DNA of 64,000 nucleotides from Pseudomonas sp. PDM16 (GTDB taxonomy: Bacteria > Pseudomonadota > Gammaproteobacteria > Pseudomonadales > Pseudomonadaceae): assembly GCF_014851865.1 (NCBI RefSeq), contig NZ_JACVAM010000005.1:248001-312000 (forward strand), written 5' to 3'. Below are positions 24,620-33,340 of the stretch, one piece after another (the first letter of the stretch is position 1; each line of letters begins with the position of its first letter). Both the position numbers and the translations under genes were made by a program. Below the pieces are notes generated by a model. That model saw only the letters and a list, made by a program, of their open reading frames with translations, ran no database searches and was not told where the DNA came from.

Positions 24620-26749
24620 GTGGCAGTGGATCGGGCGCAAATCATTGGTGATGTACGCAGCAACCTGGCGGGGTTGCGCCACGGCAATCTGGGCATTCCA
24701 CTGCTGCTGCTGGTCATGCTCGCCATGGTCATGCTGCCGATTCCTCCGTTCCTGCTCGACGTTCTATTTACCTTCAGCATCGCCCTGTCCATTGTCGTCC
24801 TGCTGGTGGCCATCTATTCCCTGAGGCCGCTGGACTTCGCCGTATTCCCGACCGTGCTGCTGGCCGCGACCTTGTTACGCCTGGCGCTGAACGTGGCCTC
24901 CACCCGCGTGGTGCTGCTGCATGGTCAGGAGGGCCACGACGCTGCGGGCAAGGTGATCCAGGCCTTCGGCGAGGTAGTGATCGGCGGCAACTACGTGGTC
25001 GGTGCCGTGGTGTTCGCCATCTTGATGATCATCAACTTCGTGGTGGTTACCAAGGGCGCCGGGCGTATCTCCGAGGTGAGCGCACGCTTCACCCTGGATG
25101 CCATGCCCGGCAAGCAGATGGCCATCGACGCCGACCTCAACGCCGGCCTGATCGATCAGGCCGAAGCCAAGAAGCGCCGTAGTGAGGTGGCCCAGGAGGC
25201 CGACTTCTATGGCTCGATGGACGGTGCATCGAAATTCGTTCGTGGTGACGCCGTCGCCGGCCTGCTGATCCTGTTCATCAACCTGATCGGCGGCATGGCA
25301 ATCGGTGTGCTGCAGCACGATCTGGCCTTTGCCGAGGCCGGACGCATCTACACCCTGCTGACCATCGGTGATGGTCTGGTCGCGCAGATCCCGTCGCTGC
25401 TGCTGTCCACCGCCGCCGCCATCATGGTGACCCGCGTTTCCTCTGCCGAGGACATGGGTCAGCAAGTCAGTCGGCAGATGTTCAGCTCGCCCAAGGCGCT
25501 GGCCGTGTCGGCCGCGATCATGATCGCCATGGGTCTGGTGCCTGGCATGCCGCATTTCTCTTTCATCAGTCTCGGTCTGGTGGCGGCCGGCGCGGCTTAC
25601 TGGATTGCGCACAAGCAGCGCAAGACCAAGGAGGCCGAAGTCAAGGAAGTTCAGCGCCAGCAGGAGCTGCTGCCCGCTCAGAGGGCCCAGGAAGTCAAGG
25701 AGCTGGGCTGGGACGATGTGACTCCGGTGGACATGGTTGGCCTGGAAGTGGGCTACCGGTTGATTCCGCTGGTGGATCGCAACCAGGGCGGCCAGTTGCT
25801 GGCGCGGATCAAGGGCGTGCGCAAGAAGCTGTCGCAGGAGATGGGCTTCCTGATGCCCTCGGTGCATATCCGCGACAATCTCGACCTGTTGCCGAATGCC
25901 TATCGCCTGACCCTGATGGGGGTGAGTGTGGCCGAGGCAGAGGTGTATCCGGAGCGCGAGCTAGCGATCAACCCGGGCCAGGTGTTCGGCACCCTGAACG
26001 GCATCGCCGCCAAAGATCCGGCGTTCGGTCTGGAAGCGGTGTGGATAGATCCCGGTCAACGCGACCAGGCCCAGTCGCTCGGCTACACGGTGGTGGATGC
26101 CAGCACCGTGGTTGCCACCCACCTCAACCAGGTCCTGCACAAGCATGCTCACGAGCTGCTCGGCCATGAGGAAGTCCAGCAGTTGATGCAGCTGCTGGCC
26201 AAGAGCTCGCCGAAGCTGGCCGAGGAGCTGGTGCCGGGAATGGTCTCGCTGTCGACCCTGCTCAAGGTGCTGCAGACCCTGCTGGCCGAACAGGTGCCGG
26301 TGCGCGATATCCGCAGCATCGCCGAAGCCATCTCCAATGTCGCCGGAAAGAGTCAAGATCCCGCCGCGATGGTCGCTGCAGTTCGCGTCGCGCTTTCTCG
26401 CGCCATCGTGCAAAGCATTGTGGGACTAGAGCCGGAGCTGCCTGTGATCACTCTGGAACCCAGGTTGGAACAGTTATTGCTAAATAGCCTGCAGAAGGCC
26501 GGTCAGGGCTCCGAGGATGGCATCCTCCTCGAGCCCGGCATGGCGGAGAAGCTGCAACGCTCCCTGGTGGAGGCGGCGCAGCGCCAGGAAATGCTCGGCA
26601 AGCCAGTGATCCTGCTGGTGGCCGGCCCGGTTCGGGCGATGCTTTCGCGATTCGCGCGGCTCGCCGTACCCAGCATGCATGTACTGGCCTACCAGGAAAT
26701 ACCGGATAACAAGCAGGTCACGATCGTCGCCACGGTCGGCCAGAACTGA
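24620..26749 (+). CDS. flhA: Flagellar export gate protein FlhA
   Basis: FlhA forms the nonameric export ring that receives substrates and chaperones. About eight membrane segments span residues 20-320, including the conserved FHIPEP-type region VVTKGAGRISEVSARFTLDAM. The cytoplasmic domain runs from about 350 to the end. There is no ATG near the conserved start. GTG 24620 (MAVDRAQIIG, 709 residues) has GGGG seven bases upstream; GTG 24626 (MDRAQIIG, 707 residues) matches the length I recall for P. aeruginosa. The choice between them is open. Confidence 0.95.
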   Translation: MAVDRAQIIGDVRSNLAGLRHGNLGIPLLLLVMLAMVMLPIPPFLLDVLFTFSIALSIVVLLVAIYSLRPLDFAVFPTVLLAATLLRLALNVASTRVVLLHGQEGHDAAGKVIQAFGEVVIGGNYVVGAVVFAILMIINFVVVTKGAGRISEVSARFTLDAMPGKQMAIDADLNAGLIDQAEAKKRRSEVAQEADFYGSMDGASKFVRGDAVAGLLILFINLIGGMAIGVLQHDLAFAEAGRIYTLLTIGDGLVAQIPSLLLSTAAAIMVTRVSSAEDMGQQVSRQMFSSPKALAVSAAIMIAMGLVPGMPHFSFISLGLVAAGAAYWIAHKQRKTKEAEVKEVQRQQELLPAQRAQEVKELGWDDVTPVDMVGLEVGYRLIPLVDRNQGGQLLARIKGVRKKLSQEMGFLMPSVHIRDNLDLLPNAYRLTLMGVSVAEAEVYPERELAINPGQVFGTLNGIAAKDPAFGLEAVWIDPGQRDQAQSLGYTVVDASTVVATHLNQVLHKHAHELLGHEEVQQLMQLLAKSSPKLAEELVPGMVSLSTLLKVLQTLLAEQVPVRDIRSIAEAISNVAGKSQDPAAMVAAVRVALSRAIVQSIVGLEPELPVITLEPRLEQLLLNSLQKAGQGSEDGILLEPGMAEKLQRSLVEAAQRQEMLGKPVILLVAGPVRAMLSRFARLAVPSMHVLAYQEIPDNKQVTIVATVGQN

Positions 26750-26761
26750 GGGTTCTAAGCC

Positions 26762-28087
26762 ATGCAAGTCAAACGCTTCTTCGCCGCCGATATGCGTACC
26801 GCCATGAAACTGGTACGCGACGAACTGGGCGCCGATGCCTCGATCATCGGCAATCGCCGTGTGGCCGGCGGCGTGGAGCTGACCGCTGCCCTGGACTACC
26901 AGCCCGCCGCGCCCTCTCGCCAGGCCAACCCGGCGCTGGAGGCCGAGCTGCGCAAGACCCAGGCCAAGATCGCTAATGCCCAGGCTGAGCTGGCCGTTCG
27001 CGCCGTGGCCGACGAGCGCAAGGATCGTCAGCTGTTCGCCAACGAATCGCTGATTGCGCCTGAGTTGCCTGCCACTGCGGTCAAGATGCAGAAGCCTGCC
27101 GCCGCCGCGCAGGAGCCTGTTCGCCCGTCTGCCGCTGCGGTGGACCAGCGCGCCCTGGATGCCATGCGCTTCGAGTTGCACGGCCTGCGTGAGTTGATCG
27201 AGGTACAGCTTGGCTCCATCGCCTGGGGGCAACTGCAGAATCGCAAACCGCAGCAAGCCAACCTGTGGCGCCGCCTGCAGCGCATGGGGCTCTCCGCCGA
27301 TCTTTCCCGTGCGTTGCTGGAGCGCGTAGCGAAGGTTGCCGATCCGCGTCAGGCCTGGCGCATGCTGCTGGCCCATCTTGCCCATGCAATCAAGACCCCA
27401 GAGGTCGAGCCACTGGAGGAGGGGGGGGTGATTGCGCTCGTGGGGCCGGCTGGAATGGGTAAAACCACGACTCTTGCCAAGATGGCGGCGCGATATGTGC
27501 TGAAATACGGGCCGCAGAGTATCGCCCTGGTCAGCATGGACTGCTTCCGTATCGGTGCTCAGGAGCAGATCAAGACCCTCGGTCGCATCCTCAACGTGCC
27601 GGTAACTCAGGTCGATCCTGGCCAATCGTTGGTCCAGGCACTGGCTCCGCTGGCACGCAAGAAGGTTGTATTGATCGATACGGCCGGTTTGCCGGCCAAC
27701 GATCCGGCTCTGCGTCTGCAATTGGAGAGTCTGGCCGCTCGTGGGGTCAAATCGAGGAACTATCTGGTGTTGGCGGCTACCAGCCAGGCTCAGGTGCTCA
27801 AGGCCGCCTATCACAGCTACAGGCAATGCGGCCTTGCGGGCTGCATCCTGAGCAAGGTCGACGAGGCAGCCAGCCTGGGCGAGGTTTTGGGGCTGGCTAT
27901 CAGCCAGCATCTACCGGTAGCCTATCTGGCAGATGGGCCGAAGATTCCGGATGATCTGCAGGTGCCGCGTAGCCATCAGCTGGTGAGCCGCGCGGTGAGC
28001 ATGCAGACTGCGGAGGATCCGAGCGAGGAAGCCATGGCAGATGTGTTCGCCGGCCTCTACCACCACCCGGCGCGTCGCGCGGGATAG
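26762..28087 (+). CDS. flhF: Signal-recognition-type GTPase FlhF (polar flagellum placement)
   Basis: FlhF marks the cell pole for flagellar assembly. The 441-residue product has an N-terminal basic region, an Ala/Gln-rich B linker (about 50-130), an N domain and the SRP-type G domain with Walker A GPAGMGKTT (228-236), then VSMDCFRIGAQEQ and VLIDTAGLPAND. It starts 12 bases after flhA and precedes fleN, the standard order. Confidence 0.96.
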   Translation: MQVKRFFAADMRTAMKLVRDELGADASIIGNRRVAGGVELTAALDYQPAAPSRQANPALEAELRKTQAKIANAQAELAVRAVADERKDRQLFANESLIAPELPATAVKMQKPAAAAQEPVRPSAAAVDQRALDAMRFELHGLRELIEVQLGSIAWGQLQNRKPQQANLWRRLQRMGLSADLSRALLERVAKVADPRQAWRMLLAHLAHAIKTPEVEPLEEGGVIALVGPAGMGKTTTLAKMAARYVLKYGPQSIALVSMDCFRIGAQEQIKTLGRILNVPVTQVDPGQSLVQALAPLARKKVVLIDTAGLPANDPALRLQLESLAARGVKSRNYLVLAATSQAQVLKAAYHSYRQCGLAGCILSKVDEAASLGEVLGLAISQHLPVAYLADGPKIPDDLQVPRSHQLVSRAVSMQTAEDPSEEAMADVFAGLYHHPARRAG

Positions 28088-28183
28088 GGCAGGCGGCGGC
28101 GCTAAAGGCGTTCTAGTGTGTAGGAAAGGATCGGTGGAGTTGCCCGATCAGCCCAGTCCAGGCAAGTAAGGTAAGAGAAGAAC

Positions 28184-29017
28184 ATGGGTAGTATGCATCC
28201 CGTACAGGTGATTGCAGTCACAGGCGGCAAGGGCGGCGTCGGCAAGACCAACGTGTCGGTGAACCTGTCGCTGGCACTGGCGGACCTCGGTCGTCGCGTC
28301 CTGCTGATGGATGCCGACCTGGGCCTGGCCAATGTCGACGTGCTGCTGGGCCTGACCCCGAAACGCACGCTGGCCGACGTCATCGCCGGCGAGTGCGATC
28401 TGAAAGACGTGCTCATCCAGGGCCCGGGCGGCGTCCGTATCGTGCCGGCCGCTTCAGGCACACAGAGCATGGTGCAGCTGTCACCGATCCAGCATGCCGG
28501 CCTGATCCAGGCCTTCAGTGATATCAGTGACAACCTCGACGTACTGGTCATCGATACCGCGGCCGGCATCGGTGACGGCGTGGTCAGTTTCGTGCGTGCG
28601 GCACAGGAGGTCATTGTGGTCGTATGCGACGAGCCGACCTCGATCACCGACGCCTACGCACTGATCAAGCTGCTCAATCGTGACTACGGCATGAGCCGCT
28701 TCCGCGTACTGGCCAATATGGCCCACAGCCCGCAGGAAGGTCGCAATCTGTTTGCTAAGCTGACCAAGGTAACCGACCGTTTCCTTGATGTGGCTTTGCA
28801 GTACGTCGGCGCCGTCCCCTACGACGAGTCCGTACGTAAAGCCGTGCAGAAGCAGCGCGCGGTATACGAAGCCTTCCCGCGCTCGAAGTGCGCACTGGCG
28901 TTCAAGGCGATCGCCCAGAAAGTCGACACGTGGCCCCTTCCGGCCAACCCGCGCGGCCATCTGGAGTTCTTCGTCGAGCGTCTGGTGCGGCAACCGATCG
29001 CGGGTACGGCGGTATGA
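28184..29017 (+). CDS. fleN: FleN/FlhG, MinD-type ATPase limiting flagellar number
   Basis: FleN binds FleQ and represses its activator function, keeping a single polar flagellum. The 277-residue product has the deviant Walker A GGKGGVGKT (14-22), switch motifs LLMDADLGLANVD and VLVIDTAAGIGD, and a C-terminal amphipathic helix region (FFVERLVRQP) typical of the MinD/FlhG membrane-targeting tail. ATG 28184 is used, with ATG 28193 as an alternative. Its stop overlaps the fliA start as ATGA. Confidence 0.96.
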   Translation: MGSMHPVQVIAVTGGKGGVGKTNVSVNLSLALADLGRRVLLMDADLGLANVDVLLGLTPKRTLADVIAGECDLKDVLIQGPGGVRIVPAASGTQSMVQLSPIQHAGLIQAFSDISDNLDVLVIDTAAGIGDGVVSFVRAAQEVIVVVCDEPTSITDAYALIKLLNRDYGMSRFRVLANMAHSPQEGRNLFAKLTKVTDRFLDVALQYVGAVPYDESVRKAVQKQRAVYEAFPRSKCALAFKAIAQKVDTWPLPANPRGHLEFFVERLVRQPIAGTAV

Positions 29018-29760
29018 CAGCAGCCAGTGGACTTCGCATGTACAACAAGGCGCAGGCGCAGGACTCCCAGCACCAATTGATCGAGCGCTACGCGCCTCTG
29101 GTCAAGCGAATCGCCTATCACCTGTTGGCGCGTTTGCCCGCTAGTGTGCAGGTCGATGACCTGATGCAGGCCGGCATGATCGGTCTGCTGGAAGCGTCAA
29201 AAAAATACGATGGCACCAAGGGCGCCAGTTTCGAAACCTATGCCGGCATTCGCATCCGCGGCGCCATGCTCGACGAGGTGCGCAAGGGAGATTGGGCTCC
29301 GCGTTCGGTACACCGCAATACCCGTATGGTCAGCGACGCCATCCGTGCAATCGAGGCGCGGACAGGAAGAGACGCTAAAGATCAGGAGGTTGCGGCCGAA
29401 CTCCAATTGAGTCTCGAGGATTACTACGGCATTCTTGGCGACACTCTGGGCAGCCGTTTGTTCAGTTTCGACGACCTGGTACAGGATGGCGAGCAGGGCG
29501 GGTTGCACGAGGATGTCAGCAGTAGTCATGGTGGGCCTCTGCACGGCTTGGAGGATGAGCGTTTCCAGTCGGCACTGGCCGATGCGATCGCCCACCTGCC
29601 GGAACGGGAACGCCTGGTCCTGTCGCTGTACTACGACGAAGAATTGAATTTGAAGGAAATCGGGGAAGTCCTGGGGGTCAGCGAGTCCCGGGTCAGCCAA
29701 CTGCACAGCCAGTGTGCCGCGCGTTTGCGGGCCAGGCTGGGCGAGTGGCGGGCGAGCTGA
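29014..29760 (+). CDS. fliA: Flagellar sigma factor sigma-28
   Basis: FliA directs RNA polymerase to late flagellar and chemotaxis promoters and is held by FlgM until hook completion. The 248-residue product has regions 2 (YAPLVKRIAYHLLARLP, DLMQAGMIGLLEA, KYDGTKGASFETYA), 3 and 4 (LSLYYDEELNLKEIGEVLGVSESRVSQLH helix-turn-helix, written here in part). ATG 29014 overlaps the fleN stop. At least three FliA promoter candidates occur in this window. Confidence 0.97.
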   Translation: MTAASGLRMYNKAQAQDSQHQLIERYAPLVKRIAYHLLARLPASVQVDDLMQAGMIGLLEASKKYDGTKGASFETYAGIRIRGAMLDEVRKGDWAPRSVHRNTRMVSDAIRAIEARTGRDAKDQEVAAELQLSLEDYYGILGDTLGSRLFSFDDLVQDGEQGGLHEDVSSSHGGPLHGLEDERFQSALADAIAHLPERERLVLSLYYDEELNLKEIGEVLGVSESRVSQLHSQCAARLRARLGEWRAS

Positions 29761-29786
29761 CGGATAACCGATTTTCATGATTTGCA

Positions 29787-29811
29787 GCGCCGCCGGGACA
29801 CTCGGTGGCGC
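29787..29811 (+). other. Hairpin between fliA and cheY
   Basis: GCGCCGCCG (29787-29795) and CGGTGGCGC (29803-29811) form a nine-pair stem with one G-U pair and a seven-base loop. No T run follows, so full termination is unlikely; it may act as a processing or partial attenuation element. It ends 12 bases before the cheY ribosome-binding site. Confidence 0.5.
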
Positions 29812-29833
29812 TTAGGACTGTACGGAGGTCGAC

Positions 29834-30220
29834 TTGGACAAGAACATGAAAATCCTCATCGTTGACGATTTCTCGACGATGCGACGGATCATCAAGAACC
29901 TCCTGCGCGATCTGGGGTTCACCAACACGGCGGAGGCGGATGACGGCAATACCGCGCTGCCGATGCTGCAGAGCGGTAGTTTCGATTTCCTCGTGACCGA
30001 CTGGAACATGCCTGGCATGACCGGCATCGACCTGCTTCGCGCGGTCCGCGCCGATGACCGACTCAAGACCCTGCCGGTGCTCATGGTGACTGCAGAGGCC
30101 AAGCGCGAGCAGATCATCGAGGCCGCCCAGGCCGGTGTTAACGGCTATGTGGTCAAGCCGTTCACCGCCCAGGTGCTGAAGGAGAAGATCGAGAAGATCT
30201 TCGAACGGGTTAACGGCTGA
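29834..30220 (+). CDS. cheY: Chemotaxis response regulator CheY
   Basis: CheY-P binds FliM and switches motor rotation. The product is a lone receiver domain with the DD acidic pair, phosphoacceptor Asp (TDWNMPG; Asp56 from the TTG start, Asp52 from the ATG), Thr (MVTAEAK) and Lys (VVKPF). The start is arguable. TTG 29834 has GGAGGT five bases upstream and gives 128 residues (MDKNMKILIV); ATG 29846 gives the 124-residue form common in databases but sits 17 bases from that site. I prefer TTG on spacing. Confidence 0.96.
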   Translation: MDKNMKILIVDDFSTMRRIIKNLLRDLGFTNTAEADDGNTALPMLQSGSFDFLVTDWNMPGMTGIDLLRAVRADDRLKTLPVLMVTAEAKREQIIEAAQAGVNGYVVKPFTAQVLKEKIEKIFERVNG

Positions 30221-30239
30221 TGTTCGCCGCGAGGGCGCT

Positions 30240-31028
30240 ATGGCACACGATGATTCTTCCCTGGGCGAGCTCGAAGCGACGCTGAAGTCCCATGCCAACC
30301 AACTTGTCGAAAGCCTGGAGAAGGGGCGCTTCGGCGAGGCGGTTCAGCTGATTCACGAATTGAGCCAGGCTCGCGACCGAGGCCTGTATCAGGAAGTCGG
30401 CAAGCTCACCCGCGAGTTGCACAACGCGATCGTCAACTTCCAGATCGACCCGCGTATGCCGGGCGCCCAGGAAATCTCCCAGATATCCGATGCCACCGAA
30501 CGACTCTCCTACGTGGTGCAGATGACCGAGAAGGCTGCCAACCGGACGATGGACTTGGTCGAGCAGAGTGCGCCGTTGGTCAACGATCTCGGCGACGAGG
30601 CCCAGGCATTGTCGACGGAATGGGGCAAGTTCATGCGCCGCGAAATGGGAGCTGATGCCTTTCGCGAGCTGGCCAAGCGCATCGAGCTGTATCTGGCCCG
30701 TAGTGAACGCGACAGTCAGAAACTATCGGTGCACCTGAACGACATCTTGTTGGCGCAGGATTTCCAGGATCTCACCGGTCAGGTGATCAAGCGCGTGACC
30801 CAGCTGGTCACCGAAGTCGAAAGCAACTTGCTCAAACTGGTGTTGATGGCCAGCCACGTGGACCGCTTTGCCGGCATCCAGCACGACCATGAAGTGCTGC
30901 GTGCCGAGCAAGAACAACAAAAAGAACCTTCCAAGGGTGAAGGTCCGCAGATTCATGCCGATAAGCGTGAAGACGTGGCGTCCAGTCAGGACGACGTAGA
31001 CGACTTGCTGTCCAGTCTTGGATTTTAG
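30240..31028 (+). CDS. cheZ: CheY-P phosphatase CheZ
   Basis: CheZ accelerates CheY dephosphorylation. The 262-residue product is a long helical hairpin. The catalytic region LLAQDFQDLTGQVIKRV (about 171-187) supplies the active Gln, and the C-terminal peptide VDDLLSSLGF binds CheY. The last 30 codons also carry a candidate FliA promoter reading into cheA. Confidence 0.96.
   Translation: MAHDDSSLGELEATLKSHANQLVESLEKGRFGEAVQLIHELSQARDRGLYQEVGKLTRELHNAIVNFQIDPRMPGAQEISQISDATERLSYVVQMTEKAANRTMDLVEQSAPLVNDLGDEAQALSTEWGKFMRREMGADAFRELAKRIELYLARSERDSQKLSVHLNDILLAQDFQDLTGQVIKRVTQLVTEVESNLLKLVLMASHVDRFAGIQHDHEVLRAEQEQQKEPSKGEGPQIHADKREDVASSQDDVDDLLSSLGF
30938..30964 (+). promoter_or_regulatory. Candidate internal sigma-28 promoter before cheA
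   Basis: TGAAGGTC (30938-30945), 11 bases, GCCGATAA (30957-30964). The -10 box is a perfect match to the FliA consensus and the spacing is exact; the -35 matches at about five of eight. It lies within cheZ, 94 bases before the cheA start. cheA-region genes are FliA-dependent in P. aeruginosa. Confidence 0.5.
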
Positions 31029-31046
31029 GGCTCTAGTAGAGCCTTT
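31029..31046 (+). other. Small hairpin between cheZ and cheA
   Basis: GGCTCT (31029-31034), loop AGT, AGAGCC (31038-31043), then TTT. It starts right after the cheZ TAG and ends at the cheA ribosome-binding site. The stem is short; partial attenuation is possible. Confidence 0.4.
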
Positions 31047-31057
31047 GGAGCGCACCG

Positions 31058-33301
31058 ATGAGCTTCGACGCCGATGAAGAAATCCTCCAGGACTTCCTGG
31101 TAGAGGCCGGCGAGATTCTTGAGTTGCTGTCCGAGCAACTGGTCGAGCTGGAAAGCCGACCCGATGACATGGACCTGCTCAATGCTATTTTTCGCGGATT
31201 CCACACCGTCAAGGGTGGTGCGGGCTTCCTCCAGCTGAACGAGCTGGTCGAGTGCTGCCATATCGCGGAAAACGTGTTCGACATTCTGCGCAAAGGCGCG
31301 CGCCGTGTGACCCCCGAGCTGATGGACGTGGTCCTGCAGGCGCTGGATGCGGTCAACGAGATGTTCAGCCAGGTGCGCGAGCGCACCGAGCCTACCCCTG
31401 CCTCTCCTGAGCTGCTGGCCGCCTTGGCGCGGCTTGCGGAGCCCGAAAGTGCCGACGAACAAGCGGCTGCAGAGCCAGAGGCTGAACCAGAGCCTGAGCC
31501 TGAAGTCGAGGCCCCAGCAGCCGGCGGAGATATTACCGACAGCGAGTTCGAGCAACTGCTGGACGCGATTGGTGAACAACCGGCTTCGGAAGCTCCTGCC
31601 CAAGTGGGAGGCGGTGACGAGATCACCGATGACGAGTTCGAGGCTCTGCTCGACCAGCTGCATGGCAAAGGCAAGTTTGCCGGGGTTGCGGAGGAGGCAC
31701 CTGCCTCTGTCCCCGTTGCAGCTGCGTCCCCGGCTGCTGGTGGTGATGAAATCACCGACGACGAGTTTGAGGCCTTGCTCGACCAGCTGCACGGCAAGGG
31801 CAAGTTCAGCGGTCCGGCCGAAGAGCCAGTAGTCGCAGCCAAACCTGTAGCCGCTGCTCAAGCGCCTGCGGCTAGCGGTGGTGATGACATCACCGACGAC
31901 GAGTTTGAGGCCTTGCTCGACCAGCTGCACGGCAAGGGCAAGTTCAGCGGTCCGGCCGAAGAGGCTGCTCCTGCACAAGCTCCCGCGCCCAAACCGGCTG
32001 CGGCAGCGCCGGCCAAGAAGGCCGAGCCCAAGAAGGCGGAACCTGCCAAGCCTGCGCCGAAGCCTGTGGCCAAGCCCGAGCCTGTCAAGTCGGCTGCACC
32101 GGCTCCCGCACCAGCCGCCGCCGGCGGGCCTAACGAAACGGAGACCACCGTACGGGTCGATACCGCGCGCCTGGATGAGATCATGAACATGGTCGGCGAA
32201 CTGGTGCTCGTGCGTAACCGCCTGGTGCGTCTGGGTCTCAATAGCGGTGATGAGGCGATGGCCAAGGCCGTCTCCAACCTGGACGTGGTCACTGCGGATC
32301 TGCAGACATCGGTCATGAAGACGCGCATGCAGCCGATCAAGAAGGTTTTTGGCCGTTTCCCGCGTCTGGTCCGCGATCTGGCACGCAACCTGAAGAAAGA
32401 GATCAACCTCGAGCTGGTCGGGGAAGAGACCGACCTCGACAAGAATCTGGTGGAGGCGCTTGCCGACCCGCTGGTGCACTTGGTGAGGAATGCCGTCGAC
32501 CACGGTGTCGAGACCCCCGAAGAACGGGAGGCCGCTGGTAAGCCGCGCACTGGTCGCGTGGTGTTGTCGGCTGAGCAGGAGGGTGACCACATCCTGCTGA
32601 TGATCACCGATGACGGTAAGGGCATGGATGCGAACATCCTTCGTGCCAAAGCGGTGGAGAAGGGCTTGCTGGACAAGGACGCCGCGGATCGCCTTACCGA
32701 TCTCGAGTGCTACAACCTGATCTTCGCGCCGGGCTTCTCGACCAAGACCGAGATTTCCGACGTGTCGGGTCGCGGTGTAGGCATGGACGTGGTGAAAACC
32801 AAGATTTCCCAGCTCAATGGCACGGTCAACGTATTTTCGCAGAAGGGTCAGGGTTCCAAGATCGTCATCAAGGTGCCTCTGACCCTGGCGATCATGCCGA
32901 CTCTGATGGTGATGCTGGGCAACCAGGCGTTCGCCTTCCCGCTGGTCAACGTCAATGAAATCTTCCACCTCGACCTGTCGCGCACCAATGTGGTGGATGG
33001 CCAGGAAGTAGTGATCGTGCGTGACAAGGCGCTGCCATTGTTCTATCTCAAGCGCTGGTTGGTGGGGGGCGCATCTGACGAGCAGCGTGAGGGGCATGTC
33101 GTGATCCTCACCGTGGGTAGTCAGCGCATCGGCTTTGTGGTCGATCAGCTGGTGGGCCAGGAGGAGGTGGTGATCAAGCCGCTCGGCAAGATGCTGCAAG
33201 GTACGCCTGGCATGTCTGGCGCTACCATAACCGGTGATGGGCGCATTGCCCTCATCCTCGACGTGCCGAGCATGCTCAAGCGCTACGCGCGTCGCATCTG
33301 A
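31058..33301 (+). CDS. cheA: Chemotaxis histidine kinase CheA with internal linker repeats
   Basis: CheA autophosphorylates under chemoreceptor control and feeds CheY and CheB. The 747-residue product has an HPt domain with His49 (RGFHTVKGG), then an acidic Pro/Ala-rich linker (about 130-365) with one degenerate and three strong copies of the motif ITDDEFEALLDQLHGKGKF, then the dimerisation domain, HATPase (VRNAVDHGVE, DDGKGMD, GRGVGMDVVK) and a CheW-like regulatory domain. A classical P2 CheY-binding domain is not evident between HPt and dimerisation domain; the repeats occupy that place. Confidence 0.97.
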   Translation: MSFDADEEILQDFLVEAGEILELLSEQLVELESRPDDMDLLNAIFRGFHTVKGGAGFLQLNELVECCHIAENVFDILRKGARRVTPELMDVVLQALDAVNEMFSQVRERTEPTPASPELLAALARLAEPESADEQAAAEPEAEPEPEPEVEAPAAGGDITDSEFEQLLDAIGEQPASEAPAQVGGGDEITDDEFEALLDQLHGKGKFAGVAEEAPASVPVAAASPAAGGDEITDDEFEALLDQLHGKGKFSGPAEEPVVAAKPVAAAQAPAASGGDDITDDEFEALLDQLHGKGKFSGPAEEAAPAQAPAPKPAAAAPAKKAEPKKAEPAKPAPKPVAKPEPVKSAAPAPAPAAAGGPNETETTVRVDTARLDEIMNMVGELVLVRNRLVRLGLNSGDEAMAKAVSNLDVVTADLQTSVMKTRMQPIKKVFGRFPRLVRDLARNLKKEINLELVGEETDLDKNLVEALADPLVHLVRNAVDHGVETPEEREAAGKPRTGRVVLSAEQEGDHILLMITDDGKGMDANILRAKAVEKGLLDKDAADRLTDLECYNLIFAPGFSTKTEISDVSGRGVGMDVVKTKISQLNGTVNVFSQKGQGSKIVIKVPLTLAIMPTLMVMLGNQAFAFPLVNVNEIFHLDLSRTNVVDGQEVVIVRDKALPLFYLKRWLVGGASDEQREGHVVILTVGSQRIGFVVDQLVGQEEVVIKPLGKMLQGTPGMSGATITGDGRIALILDVPSMLKRYARRI
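31739..31963 (+). repeat. Direct repeat inside cheA (87 bp, two copies 138 bp apart)
   Basis: Bases 31739-31825 recur at 31877-31963 with a single difference (A at 31750, C at 31888). Both encode DDEFEALLDQLHGKGKFSG and flanks. A third, more diverged copy starts near 31611 and a degenerate one near 31523. Codon-level identity between the last two copies points to a recent duplication or ongoing gene conversion. Confidence 0.92.
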
Positions 33302-33307
33302 TTGAAT

Positions 33308-33328
33308 GCGGCTGGCGCTGCCAGCCGC
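33308..33328 (+). other. Hairpin between cheA and cheB
   Basis: GCGGCTGGC (33308-33316), loop GCT, GCCAGCCGC (33320-33328): nine perfect pairs. It ends four bases before the GGAG that serves cheB and lacks a T run. It could protect the upstream mRNA end or modulate cheB expression. Confidence 0.6.
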
Positions 33329-33340
33329 TCTGGAGTGTTT

